Shown piece after piece: positions 1 to 9,416 of a stretch of 64,000 nucleotides of DNA. The stretch lies in contig NZ_JAPNKA010000001.1 of assembly GCF_026626635.1 (NCBI RefSeq), forward strand, positions 2,356,001 to 2,420,000. Direction: 5' to 3'. This stretch comes from Archangium lansingense. GTDB lineage: Bacteria; Myxococcota; Myxococcia; Myxococcales; Myxococcaceae. The translations under genes were made by a program, and so were the position numbers. Below the pieces are notes generated by a model. The model was not told the origin of the DNA, did not search any database, and saw only the letters and a program-made list of their open reading frames with translations. Every line of letters begins with the position of its first letter. Within the stretch, counting starts at the first letter, position 1.

Positions 1-3000
1 GGCCTGGCGGACGGTGTCGAGGCGCTCCGTCGCTTCGCGCATCGTCCGCGCCCGGCTCAGGAGGAGTCCTCCGTGCAGGGCATGGGCGTTCGCCAGATTC
101 GGGTTGAGCCGGAGCGCCAGGTCCACCTGCGTCAGGCCCTCGGCAATGGAGGAGAGCGCCTTGCCCGGCGGTTGAGCCTCCGCCAGTTGAAGGTGGACCT
201 GAGCCAGTTGCTGGTGGGTCTCGTAATAGGGATACATCTCCACGGCACGCCGGGCCTCGGTGAGCGCTTGTTGGAGGTGGGGCAGCTCCGGGCGTCCCTG
301 CCGTTTTGCCCACGCCGCCTCCAACAAGGCCATCCGCGCACTCACGAGTCGGCACTCGACCCAACCGGAGTCCAGGCGGTGCGCTTCTGACAGGGCGCGC
401 CGAGCAGCCTCGAAAGCGGCCGTGGGCTCCCGGCCATCTCGCATCGCGTGGTCCACTTCCAGGAGGTGGCCCATGGCGCGGTAGAGCGGGGTCCGCCCGA
501 AGGTGGCGTTGATGGCCGCGGAGCGCTCGAGGTGCTGGAACGCCTGAGCCAAACGCGGGCGCGGGTCACCGCCGCTGTCAACGAGGTAGCGCGCGAGCTT
601 CAGCTCCGCGTGGGCCACCTGGTTCAGCGCCAGGACGTAGTTGCCGTCGAGGGAGAGGGCTCGCTGGCCCGCCTGGAGCGCCTTGTCCACGTCCGCCTGG
701 GGGTTGAGCCCGCGCGAGAGCTCGTATGAGGCCCGGTGGCTGTACACGTCGATCAGGTTCATGTGCGCGAAGAGGTAGGCCGGATCGCTTCGCGCCGCCT
801 GAAGCAGGTGATGCTCGGCTTGAGCGAAGGACTCGCGCGGATCCCCGCCGTGCTCCCACTGATGGCTGCCCTTCCAGCGATAGACCTGGGCCAGGTCATT
901 GTGCCCCCACGGGTACTCGGGCTGGAGCTCCAGTGCCCGGGTCAGCCAGGAGATGGCCTCGTCCCAGGAGGCGTCGGGAGCCGCGCCGTCCCGGGCCAAC
1001 CGGAGCGCGCGCATGAAGTGGCTGTAGCCCAGCATGTCGTAGGCATACACGTCACGCGGGTCCAGCTTCACGGCGCGCGCGGCGGTGGCGGTCCACTCGG
1101 TGAGGATCGGCTCCGGGTCCAGGCCGCCCTTCTCGAAGTTCATCAGCCGGTACCACTGCATGAGGACCTGGGCCTTCTTGGTGTATCCCGAGGCGTGTCC
1201 CGGGGCTGCGAGGAGGCCCTTGTCACCCGCCGCCAGTGCCTGCTCCAGCGAGGCCTTGCGCGATTTTCCCTGACGCGAGTCGATTACCGACTGTTGCAGC
1301 CAGGCCTCCGCGAGGGCCTCGTAGTTGCGCGCATCGCTTCGGCCGGACTCGATGGCCTGCGCATACAAGCGGTCCGCCTCCGCGAGACCGGCGCGTGCTT
1401 CGTCGTACTCGCCCCGTTCCAGGTGCTCCATGGCGCGCGTGTAGGCCACGTCTCCGGCGAGCGTCCGCGCCTCGTACACCCAGGGAGTCTCCGCCGCGGC
1501 CTGGGCCGCGAGCCGCGCCGCCGCGTCGTAATCCCGGCGGTAGAAGGCGATGAGTCCCTCGAGGTAGCGGGGTGACTCCAGTTCCAGGTCCCTGCTGCGC
1601 TCGAGCGACTGGAGCGCCGGTTCCAGGTACTGCTTCTCCAGGACACGCTGACGCTCGGCCACCCATTCCTTGCCACCGCTGTTTCGCGCGTCCTCCAGGG
1701 CCCGGTGGTACAGCTCGCCGAGTACACGGCCGCGTGCGTAGTGCAGCTCGGGGGTGTCGACGCCCTTCTCCTGGGCGCGCGTCAGCTCCTCGTGGGCCAG
1801 CTCCAGCTCGTGCATGGCCAGGTAGCCGCGCCCCAGGGCGTAATGCACGAGCCCCTCGCCGTGGCTGCCCAGCTCATGCGGCTGCGAGGCGATCCGCGCC
1901 ATGCGCTCGCGGACGAGCTGCTGCTCGCGGGTGGTGTCGTGCAGGGGCAGGGTGTGGGCCGCGCGCAGGAACCATTCGATCTCCTTCACCTGCTGCCCGA
2001 GCTGTCCAGCCAGTCGTGCGCGCTCCTCGGAGCGTTGCCGGGTGCTGCGCGCCTCCAGCCACGAGCGCGCACCGAAGGCGGCGAGGACGAGGATGCTCGC
2101 GAGTGACACCACCGAGACGGCCACCAGGGTCCGGTGCTTCCGTGCCCGCCGCTGCAGCCGATAGAGCAGGCTCGGACGCTGCCCGAGGATGGGCTCGCCA
2201 TCGATGTAGCGCCCGAGGTCCTCGGCCAGCGCCCGGGCGGAGGGGTAGCGCTGGTCCGGCTCCTTGCTCAGGCACTTGAGGGTGATGACCTCCAGGTCGC
2301 CCGGGAGCTGGGGCACGTGCGCGCGCGGGGAGGGCGGCTCCTCGTGGAGCACCTTCTGCAGCGTGCCCATGATCGAATCGCCGGTGAATGGCACCACGCC
2401 GGAGAGCAGCTCGTAGAGCGTCGCGCCCAGGCTGTAGACGTCCGAGCGGCGGTCGATGCTGCGGACCTCGCCGCGAGCCTGCTCCGGCGCCATGTACGAG
2501 GGCGTGCCCATCAGCGCCCCCGTCTGGGTGAGGCCGTGCCCCTGGCCGATGTCGTAGGCGAGGCCGAAGTCCATCACGACCGGGAAGCAGCGCCCGTCCT
2601 CGCCGCGCTCGACCATGATGTTGGAGGGCTTGAGGTCCCGGTGGATGACGCCGAGCCTGTGCGCCTCGTGGATGGCCTCGGCGACCTCCTTGAGCACCTG
2701 CACCTTCTCGGGCAGGGACATGCCCTGGGCCGCCTTGTCGAGCCGCTCACCACCGATGAGCTGCATGGCGATATAGGCCTTTCCGCCCACCTCGCCGACC
2801 TCGTACACCTTGCACACGTTCGGATGGTCGATGCGCGCCTGCGCGCGGGCCTCCTGGAGGAAGCGCATCACCTTGTCGGGGTCCGCCCCCCGGATGAACT
2901 TGAGCGCCACGACGCGGCCCAGGCGCCGGTCCCGCGCCTTGTAGACCTCACCCATTCCTCCGCTGCCCAGGGGCTCGAGGAACTCGTAGCGCTCCCAGTG

Positions 3001-3168
3001 GGGGACCGGGAACTCCTCGCCCGGCCTCGGGGCGGCCACGGGTATCGGGAGGTCCGCGGCCCGGGCCTCGCCCTCTCCCGGAAGCGTGCGGTCCAGAGCG
3101 GGGGGGGCGGTGAGTTCTGGCGCGAGCGTTGGTTCGAGTGTCGGCTCGTCCTTACCGGGGATCGACAT
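1..3168 (-). CDS. Ser/Thr protein kinase with C-terminal TPR sensor region (3' end cut by window)
   Basis: The reading frame is open from the ATG at 3168 to base 1 (1056 codons) with no stop, so the C-terminus lies outside the window. About 55 hydrophilic residues precede a complete Hanks-type kinase domain: glycine loop GSGGMGEVYK near residue 60, VALKF lysine near 85, HRDLKPSN with catalytic D178, DFG at D200, then SYMAPEQARGE. A single membrane segment lies at about residues 347-368. It is followed by some 680 residues of helical TPR-like repeats rich in the A/L/Y/G spacing typical of that fold. This is the PknB-like architecture common in myxobacteria: cytoplasmic kinase, one transmembrane helix, sensory or protein-binding TPR tail. 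The substrate is unknown. It is the last visible gene of an all-minus-strand block and is separated by 262 bp from the histidine kinase behind it. Confidence 0.9.
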   Translation of the reverse strand, partial: MSIPGKDEPTLEPTLAPELTAPPALDRTLPGEGEARAADLPIPVAAPRPGEEFPVPHWERYEFLEPLGSGGMGEVYKARDRRLGRVVALKFIRGADPDKVMRFLQEARAQARIDHPNVCKVYEVGEVGGKAYIAMQLIGGERLDKAAQGMSLPEKVQVLKEVAEAIHEAHRLGVIHRDLKPSNIMVERGEDGRCFPVVMDFGLAYDIGQGHGLTQTGALMGTPSYMAPEQARGEVRSIDRRSDVYSLGATLYELLSGVVPFTGDSIMGTLQKVLHEEPPSPRAHVPQLPGDLEVITLKCLSKEPDQRYPSARALAEDLGRYIDGEPILGQRPSLLYRLQRRARKHRTLVAVSVVSLASILVLAAFGARSWLEARSTRQRSEERARLAGQLGQQVKEIEWFLRAAHTLPLHDTTREQQLVRERMARIASQPHELGSHGEGLVHYALGRGYLAMHELELAHEELTRAQEKGVDTPELHYARGRVLGELYHRALEDARNSGGKEWVAERQRVLEKQYLEPALQSLERSRDLELESPRYLEGLIAFYRRDYDAAARLAAQAAAETPWVYEARTLAGDVAYTRAMEHLERGEYDEARAGLAEADRLYAQAIESGRSDARNYEALAEAWLQQSVIDSRQGKSRKASLEQALAAGDKGLLAAPGHASGYTKKAQVLMQWYRLMNFEKGGLDPEPILTEWTATAARAVKLDPRDVYAYDMLGYSHFMRALRLARDGAAPDASWDEAISWLTRALELQPEYPWGHNDLAQVYRWKGSHQWEHGGDPRESFAQAEHHLLQAARSDPAYLFAHMNLIDVYSHRASYELSRGLNPQADVDKALQAGQRALSLDGNYVLALNQVAHAELKLARYLVDSGGDPRPRLAQAFQHLERSAAINATFGRTPLYRAMGHLLEVDHAMRDGREPTAAFEAARRALSEAHRLDSGWVECRLVSARMALLEAAWAKRQGRPELPHLQQALTEARRAVEMYPYYETHQQLAQVHLQLAEAQPPGKALSSIAEGLTQVDLALRLNPNLANAHALHGGLLLSRARTMREATERLDTVRQA

Positions 3169-3430
3169 GGGCAGAGAGGGGGGCTCCCCTGGCACAGTGG
3201 CACGTGCCCTCTTGTGCCTCAAGGGGGCGGCTGGAGAAGCGCCGCAGTAGCCGCCAGTTGGCGGCTTGGGAAGCGTCCGCCCAGCCCAGACCACAAAGTC
3301 ATGCGTGCCTGCCTCGCGGGCTCTCCATGCACGTAAGGTCTCAAGGAACTCCCCCTCGCCGAAGTCAGGGTTGTCTCTTTCCCACTGCACATGCCTCCAG
3401 TTGCGGACGGAGTCACAGCAGAAAGAGTCA

Positions 3431-4972
3431 TCAGCCCGGCCAGGGTTCCGCATCTCCCGTCACGGGAGCCCCAGCGGGCGCATCGGAGACGGGTAGGCGC
3501 AGCGTCACCGTGGTGCCTCGTCCCTCGTGGCTCGTCAGCACCACTTCCCCGCCGTGGGCCTCCACCACTCGACGCACGAAGGCCAGCCCCAGCCCGCTTC
3601 CCGTCGCCTTGGTGGTGTAGAAGTCGTCGAAGGCCCGCTCGCGCGTGCGCGCGTTCATGCCCTCGCCGGTGTCTTCCACGCTGAGCGCCACGCCCGTCCC
3701 GTCGAGCCTCGTCCGCAGCGTGAGCGTGCCTCCGCGCGGCATGGCCTCGAAGGCGTTGCGCACCAGGTTCTCCACCGCGTTGGCCAGCAGATCCCAATCC
3801 CCCATGCAGCGCGGCAGGTTCACCGCCAGCTCGCGTTGGATCTCCACCTCGGGGCGTCCAGTGAAGGCTTGTAGGGACAGCACGCTCGCCGCGAGCTGGT
3901 TCAGGTCCAGCGGCTGCCGCAGCGGCTCCACCCGGCCCAGGCGCTGGTAGGTGCTCACCACCCGGTCCAGCCGCTCCACCTGCTCCAGCAGCAGGTCCAG
4001 GAACTCGCCCTTGTCGTCCCAGGGCCGGCCCTGCGAGTGCTCCACCTTGAGGTACTGCGCGGCCCCCTTGAGCGCGGCGATGGGGTTCTTCAGGTCGTGC
4101 GCCATCTGCGCCGAGAAGCGGCCCAGGGTGGCCATCTGCTCCAGCCGCTCGCGCTGGGCCACGAATACGATGGCGCCCCGGCGCATGATGGCCAGCAGCG
4201 ACAGGGTGATGGCCGCTGTCCCCACCACCAGCGCGCCGTACTGCGCGGCGAAGAGCCGGAAGATGGTGAGGTAGGCCAGCACGCCCATCAGCGCCAGCAG
4301 CAGCGCGTACGCCGCGTGGACGTTGGACAGCTCCTGGCCGAAGAGGCGCAGGCGCAGGGCCACCACGGCGATGGCCGGCAGTCCCAGCAGCGTGCCCAGG
4401 TTGCCCAGGCGTGGCACGTTCTGGCCCAGCACCACCACCAGGTCCGTGCCCAGCAGCGTCACCAGCAGCGCCAGCCCCGTGAGCATCAGGCCCGCCCGGG
4501 TGCGCTCGGTGGCTCGCACCTCGCGGCGCAGGTGCTGGGCGAGCAGGTGGAAGCCTCCGAGCAGCAGCGGCACGGTGAAGGCCAGCACCGTCAGGACGAA
4601 GCCCCGCGAGTTCACCGTCTCGCCCACGCGCGCCGAGGCCAGCCCCATCAGGGCCGTGGCCGCCAGCACGCCGAAGACGCCGTACGCGGAGAACATCACC
4701 GACGCCAGCCGGCGCCGCTCGCCCACGAAGGAGAGGATGAAGTGCAGCGCGGACGGAGCGCTCATCAGCGCCGCGGCGGCAGCCATGAAGCGCCAGCCCG
4801 GCCCGCCCGAGTGCGCCAGAGCGAAGTCGGCGAAGTTCCACGTGGACAGTGCGATGCACAGTACCGACAACGGCAGCGCCAGCACGCTGCGCCCCACGCG
4901 CGCCAGGGCCAGGACCGCCACCGCCAGCAGCCCCGCGCAGGCCCCGAGGCTGATCCACGCCTGGGTCATCAT
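3431..4972 (-). CDS. Membrane-embedded sensor histidine kinase
   Basis: Protein of 513 residues. The first ~255 residues form about eight hydrophobic segments, giving a polytopic membrane sensor without a large periplasmic loop. The kinase core follows: H-box with H292 in AHDLKNP, N-box NLVRNAFEA, G1 box DTGEGM, and G2 box GSGLGLAFVRR. These are the residues needed for ATP binding and autophosphorylation, so it should be active. No receiver domain or response-regulator gene is adjacent, so its partner is unknown. The start codon lies 21 bp after the stop of the GspE-N/HEAT gene, and a purine-rich GGAGAGGGA sits directly before a double ATG; the second ATG (4969) is an equally good start. The two genes are probably co-transcribed. 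The ligand sensed cannot be inferred. Confidence 0.9.
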   Translation of the reverse strand: MMTQAWISLGACAGLLAVAVLALARVGRSVLALPLSVLCIALSTWNFADFALAHSGGPGWRFMAAAAALMSAPSALHFILSFVGERRRLASVMFSAYGVFGVLAATALMGLASARVGETVNSRGFVLTVLAFTVPLLLGGFHLLAQHLRREVRATERTRAGLMLTGLALLVTLLGTDLVVVLGQNVPRLGNLGTLLGLPAIAVVALRLRLFGQELSNVHAAYALLLALMGVLAYLTIFRLFAAQYGALVVGTAAITLSLLAIMRRGAIVFVAQRERLEQMATLGRFSAQMAHDLKNPIAALKGAAQYLKVEHSQGRPWDDKGEFLDLLLEQVERLDRVVSTYQRLGRVEPLRQPLDLNQLAASVLSLQAFTGRPEVEIQRELAVNLPRCMGDWDLLANAVENLVRNAFEAMPRGGTLTLRTRLDGTGVALSVEDTGEGMNARTRERAFDDFYTTKATGSGLGLAFVRRVVEAHGGEVVLTSHEGRGTTVTLRLPVSDAPAGAPVTGDAEPWPG

Positions 4973-4993
4973 TCCCTCTCCGTTACCCGTGCT

Positions 4994-7744
4994 CTACAGC
5001 AGGGCCAGCCGGCGCGACCGGGCAGGGTCCGCCACCACGGCCTCCCACCGGCGCACGGCTGCCTCGCGATCGGCGTCCGGCGCGTCCGCGTAGTAGCCCA
5101 GCGTGTCGTTGAGGCCACGGCTGAGCTCCTCGATGGCGGCCAGGCGGATGTCCAGCTCCGGGTGGCGCAGCGCGGCCACGAGCCACTCGGCACGGCGGCG
5201 AGTGCTGTTGGCCGCCCACCACGCCGTCCACGCGCGCTTGTCCAGGCCGATCGTGGCGCGCGTCACTTCGCGCAAGGCCTCGGCGGCGGCCTGGGCGCAC
5301 ATCTCGTCGTCGCTGCCGGTGAGGTTGATGAGACCCTCGATGGCTTCGCGGTCGTGCAGCGTGCCCAGGGCGCGCGCCGCCAGCGAGCGCCGCAGCGCAT
5401 CCCGGCTGATGAGCTCCTGGCGCAGCTCCTTCCGGGCGGCGTCCAGGCGCGGCAGGTGCTTGAGGGCAGCGGCGGCCACGCGCGCGGCGCTGGAGATGTC
5501 CGGCTCGTAGTCGAAGAGGCCGCGCAGCACGCCGTCCACCAGCTCCACGTAGGGGAGGCTGCCGGCGGTGAGGAGCGCGAAGTAGCGCGTGTCCGCGTCG
5601 CTCGAGTCCAGCAGCGGCGCCAGGGCCTGAGCCGCGGGCCGGCCGAGCCGCGAGAGCGCGCCGGGGATGGGGCCCAGCTCGTCGGCTTCGGGCAGCTCCA
5701 CTACCGGCAGGCGGCTCCACGCGGTGGGGCCGGGGAAGTGCGTGGCGAGCACCTTGGCGCTGGCCTCGGGAGAGCGCGCCAGCTCGGCCATGGCGCTCGC
5801 GCGCTGGTTGGCGTCCGGGCCGGTGAGGCGCTTGAGCAGGGGGCCGAAGTCCGGGGGCGGACGCTCCTCCTGGGACATCACCAGCGGGGCCATGGAGGCG
5901 GCGCGGCCCAGCGCGCTGGCGGTGCGGTTGACGAAGGGGCTCCACCCCAGGCCCGCGGCCATGGTGGGCACCGGAGCGTTCGGGGCGGTGGGCGTGGCGG
6001 GGGCGGACTGCTCCTCCACGTCCACGTCGAAGTCCAGCGAGTTGCGCAGCTCGCCCAGGCGCTGCTTGCGGAAGAGGATGAGCTCCTGGAAGGCGGCGGG
6101 CAGGTCCTGGCAGAACAGGATGAAGTCGGACAGGCGGCGCTGGCTGATGGGCTTCTGGCCGCAGTCACCGTAGAGGATGGCCACGAGCCGGCCGCGCACC
6201 TCCACGGGGTAGAGGAAGAGGGTGCGGGGCGGCTGACGGCCGAACAGCTCCAGGTAGTGCTTCGTCAGGCTGTCCGGCGGCATGGGGCCCGCGTAGCTGC
6301 CGCGGGTGATGGCCACGGTGCGAAAGACGCTGGAGGCGTCGAGCGGGATGGACACCTGCGCGAGCTGCTCACTGGTCAGCCCATCACCGCGTGCGTCCCA
6401 GCCCTCGGCCGCACCGCGCAGCACGGCGAAGGCGGCCACATAGTCGAAGGTGCGGCGGCCGAAGCGCAGGGCGGTGTCGATGAGGCGATCGCGATCGCGC
6501 GTGGACTCCTTGAGGGCGGCGCGGGCCTGCGCGAGCGTCCATTCGGGCACGTCGTCGCGGGCGGACTGCGGCGCGGCGGGAGCGGGTACGCGCGGCTCGA
6601 GCTGCGGGCGCGGCTGCGGCCCTCCCATGGTGGCGACAGGCTGCGGCGCGGGCGCGGGGGCAGCGGGTTGCGCCTGGGGCGGAGGCTGCACCGGGGCACG
6701 CGTGGCGGCTGGAGCGGTGGGTTGTGCCGGGGCTTGCGAAGGCGCGGCGGCGGGGCGCGCTGCCGGAGCGGGCTGGGCCTGAGCCTGCGGAGGCGCGGCG
6801 GCGGGGCGCGCTGCGGGAGCGGGTTGAGCCTGTGGGGGCGGAGCCGCGGGACGTGCGGGCTCGGGCATGTTCAGGCGCAGCGGCTCACGGACGGCGGCCG
6901 GTGGCGTCGCGGCGGGCGCGGGCGCGGCGGAGGCGGGAGGTGCGGTCGGGGCAGCCGGACGCTGAGGCTGGGCGGGGGCGGCGCCAGCGGCAGGAGCGGG
7001 GGGCGCGCCGTTGACGCGCTGGGGCTGCTGAGGCTGAGGCTGGGGCGCGGGCTGAGGCTGGGGCGGAGCGACCGGGAAGGGCTCGGCGGCCACGGAGCGC
7101 GCCAGACGCTCCACCATCTCCAGCGTGAGGGCCGCATCGTCGGCGGGCTTCGGAGGCGGAGCGGGCGCGGGGGCGGGCTTCGCGGCCGGAGCAGGTGCTG
7201 GCTGAACGGGAGCTGCGACCGGCTGCGCGGGCTGAACAGGCTGGGCCACCGCGGGAGCCGCCGCGCCCATTCGCTCGGGATCGAGCGAGGCGAGCAGGGA
7301 GGTGTAGCGCGAGGAGAGGGGCTGCCGGTAGATGACGGAGATCCACTCGCGGACGCGGGCCTCGGTGGCCACCCACAGCTCGAGCGGCTTGCCGAGGAGG
7401 AATCCCACCTCCTCCAGCTCCTTCTTCGGCACCGGGTAGCCGCAGGCCACGTGCAGGGTGGCGCCATCGAGCGACAGCGGCACCACGCACAGGCGCTCGG
7501 CGATCTTCGGAGGGATGAAGGAAGCGACGTCCGCGTTGGGCTCGAAGTCCGCCAGGTTGACGGGACGCAGCCCGGAGGCCTCGCCGAGTGCGTGCAGCAC
7601 CTGGGGCTCGGGGAGGATCCGCCGCTCCATCAGCACGGTGTCGATGGAGCCACCTTGCGCCGCGTGATGACGCAAGGCTTCCTCGGCCTTGTCCTGGGGA
7701 AGGAGGCCTTGCGCGATCAGGGTGTGGGCAAGATGGGAAGGCAT
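4994..7744 (-). CDS. GspE N-terminal-domain protein with GAF-like and HEAT-repeat regions
   Basis: About 916 residues from the ATG at 7744 (MPSHLAHTLIAQGLL). An ATG 15 bp upstream (7759) is possible; neither has a clear ribosome binding site. Residues 1-150 match the type II secretion/MshE N-terminal fold (GspE_N), with its signature of 'low-numbered' helices and a short beta domain. Residues ~165-430 are an alanine/proline/glutamine linker likely to be disordered. Residues ~450-600 look GAF-like (region with RTLFLYPVEVRGRLVAILYG). The C-terminal ~230 residues look like HEAT/armadillo repeats. There is no Walker A or B motif, so it is not a secretion ATPase. GspE_N/MshEN domains can bind cyclic di-GMP, so a c-di-GMP-responsive scaffold is a reasonable inference only. 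It precedes the histidine kinase gene by 21 bp. Confidence 0.75.
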   Translation of the reverse strand: MPSHLAHTLIAQGLLPQDKAEEALRHHAAQGGSIDTVLMERRILPEPQVLHALGEASGLRPVNLADFEPNADVASFIPPKIAERLCVVPLSLDGATLHVACGYPVPKKELEEVGFLLGKPLELWVATEARVREWISVIYRQPLSSRYTSLLASLDPERMGAAAPAVAQPVQPAQPVAAPVQPAPAPAAKPAPAPAPPPKPADDAALTLEMVERLARSVAAEPFPVAPPQPQPAPQPQPQQPQRVNGAPPAPAAGAAPAQPQRPAAPTAPPASAAPAPAATPPAAVREPLRLNMPEPARPAAPPPQAQPAPAARPAAAPPQAQAQPAPAARPAAAPSQAPAQPTAPAATRAPVQPPPQAQPAAPAPAPQPVATMGGPQPRPQLEPRVPAPAAPQSARDDVPEWTLAQARAALKESTRDRDRLIDTALRFGRRTFDYVAAFAVLRGAAEGWDARGDGLTSEQLAQVSIPLDASSVFRTVAITRGSYAGPMPPDSLTKHYLELFGRQPPRTLFLYPVEVRGRLVAILYGDCGQKPISQRRLSDFILFCQDLPAAFQELILFRKQRLGELRNSLDFDVDVEEQSAPATPTAPNAPVPTMAAGLGWSPFVNRTASALGRAASMAPLVMSQEERPPPDFGPLLKRLTGPDANQRASAMAELARSPEASAKVLATHFPGPTAWSRLPVVELPEADELGPIPGALSRLGRPAAQALAPLLDSSDADTRYFALLTAGSLPYVELVDGVLRGLFDYEPDISSAARVAAAALKHLPRLDAARKELRQELISRDALRRSLAARALGTLHDREAIEGLINLTGSDDEMCAQAAAEALREVTRATIGLDKRAWTAWWAANSTRRRAEWLVAALRHPELDIRLAAIEELSRGLNDTLGYYADAPDADREAAVRRWEAVVADPARSRRLALL

Positions 7745-7852
7745 GGGAGACCGCGGCATCTTAAAGCCGTGGGCGGCAGGCACAACGAATCCTTCAAAAA
7801 CCTGCCTGCTCTCCTGCTTGGGGCCTCGCACCCCTGGTGGGGGAGCCACCTG

Positions 7853-9292
7853 TCAAGCCGCTGCGCGCCCTCCAATGGTGGAGCCCGCGTCGGGTGACAT
7901 CCTCCGGTAGATGGGCCCGGCCAGCATCGACACCACGCCCACGGCGATGAAGGGCAGGATGAAGCGCTCGGGCGTCAGGGGTGCCTCATCGCTCCCGCGA
8001 GCCAGGTGAAGCATCAAGCCTCCAAAGCTGATGCCGAGGCTCAGCCCTATCTGCTGCGTCACCACCGACAGGGTGGAGGCGTTGCTGGTGGCCGGCTGGG
8101 GGATGTCCGCGTAGGCCACGGTGTTGAGGGCGGTGAACTGCACTGACCGCATGAAACCGCCCACCACCAGCACCACGACGATGAAGGCAATGGGGGTCGA
8201 GGCCCGGAAGAAGGCCGGGAGGGCAGTCAGCACTGCGGTGACGAGGTTGGAGACGATCAAGATGGAGCGGAAGCCGAACCGCTTGAGTAGTGCGGGCGCC
8301 ACGGGCTTACAGGCCAGCGCCCCGACTCCGGTGCCGATGGTCACGAGTCCGGCCTCGAAGGGGCTCCAGCCCAGCCCGACCTGAAACATCAGTGGCAGGA
8401 GGAACGGCGTCGCGCCCAACCCCATCCGGATCAGAGTGCCGCCGACGAGGCTCGCCCGGAAGGTGTCGAAGCGCACCAGCCTCAGGTTCAGCACGGGCCG
8501 CTCCTTCCTCCGCGCGTACACGATGTAGGCGGCAATCCCCACCAGCGCGATGCCCGTGGCCACGAGCTGCACGGACAGGGGAACGAGGCCGATGCCAACG
8601 GTCTCGGCCGCCCCCATCAGCGCGGTGATGGCGATGGCTGCGAGAAGGTAGCCCCTCCCATCGAACGGACCCGGATCGGGCGGGCGCTGATCGGGCACGA
8701 AGCGCAGCACCGCGAGCATGCCGAGGAGTCCAATCGGCACGTTGATGAAGAAGATCCACGGCCAGCTCGCGACGCCCAGGATGAAGCCGGCGAGCGGCGG
8801 TCCGACGAGTGGCCCGACGAGTGCTGGCATGGTGAACCAGCTCATCGCGGACACGAGCCGCTCGCGCGGCGCTGAGTTCACCACGATCAGCCGGCCGACT
8901 GGGGTCATCAACGCGCCGCCCAGTCCCTGGAGGGTGCGGAAGAGGACCATCTGGCCCAGTGTCTGCGAGAAGCCGCACAGGACCGAGCCGACCAGGAAGA
9001 CGGTCATCGCGGCCACGAACACGCGCCGGGGACCATACTTGTCGGCAATCCAGCCGCTCGCGGGAGCGAGCACCGCTAGCGCCAGGATGTAGGAAGTCAG
9101 CGCCAGCTTCAGATGGACCGGGTCGGTGCCGAACGCCGTGGACAAGGCGGGCAGCGCGGTCGACAGCGCCGTGGAGTCGATGAACTCCATGAACAGCGCG
9201 CTGGCCACGGCGAGTGATGCCAACCGGGCGCCGCGGGCCGATGGAGCGCTCACTTCCGCGGTGCTCGGCAAGGACTGGGATGGAGCGGTCAC
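7853..9292 (-). CDS. MFS multidrug efflux transporter, DHA2 (EmrB/QacA) type
   Basis: Protein of 479 residues starting at a GTG (9292). Its first membrane helix carries FMEFIDSTALSTALPAL, the DHA2-family pattern that includes the conserved membrane-embedded acidic residue. GWIADKYGPRRVF is the loop 2-3 MFS signature. GALMTPVGRLIV and a helix-5-like GPLVGPPLAGFI region follow, the latter resembling motif C of antiporters. It has 13-14 predicted membrane segments, the usual length for the 14-helix subgroup. The predicted role is proton-driven export of drugs or metabolites through the inner membrane. No TetR/MarR regulator or membrane-fusion partner is adjacent. The 124 bp before it contain only a small hairpin (9396-9411). 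The substrate is unknown. Confidence 0.9.
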   Translation of the reverse strand: MTAPSQSLPSTAEVSAPSARGARLASLAVASALFMEFIDSTALSTALPALSTAFGTDPVHLKLALTSYILALAVLAPASGWIADKYGPRRVFVAAMTVFLVGSVLCGFSQTLGQMVLFRTLQGLGGALMTPVGRLIVVNSAPRERLVSAMSWFTMPALVGPLVGPPLAGFILGVASWPWIFFINVPIGLLGMLAVLRFVPDQRPPDPGPFDGRGYLLAAIAITALMGAAETVGIGLVPLSVQLVATGIALVGIAAYIVYARRKERPVLNLRLVRFDTFRASLVGGTLIRMGLGATPFLLPLMFQVGLGWSPFEAGLVTIGTGVGALACKPVAPALLKRFGFRSILIVSNLVTAVLTALPAFFRASTPIAFIVVVLVVGGFMRSVQFTALNTVAYADIPQPATSNASTLSVVTQQIGLSLGISFGGLMLHLARGSDEAPLTPERFILPFIAVGVVSMLAGPIYRRMSPDAGSTIGGRAAA

Positions 9293-9416
9293 AGCCCTTT
9301 TTTATGGATCCAAAACACCGCAGCGGCCACAGCGCCAGGTCGAGGACTGAACCTGCCGTGATGGCCGCTGAAAGTTGCGCTCGAAGCGCTCACTCCCTCA
9401 GAGGTCTGAGGAGGCG

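Noticed and set aside
3186-3216. TGGCAC followed by TTGTGC upstream of the TPR kinase as a sigma-54 promoter
   Set aside because: It lies on the plus strand, opposite to the gene, and the GG-to-GC spacing does not fit the -24/-12 rule.
4037-7897. Plus-strand open frame of 1286 codons opposite the histidine kinase and GspE-N genes
   Set aside because: Composition is arginine/glycine/histidine-rich without domains; it is an antisense shadow caused by high GC third-position bias of the minus-strand genes.
9396-9411. CCTCAG/CTGAGG hairpin between the RDD and MFS genes as a terminator
   Set aside because: Only a 6-bp stem without a U-tract on the transcribed strand.
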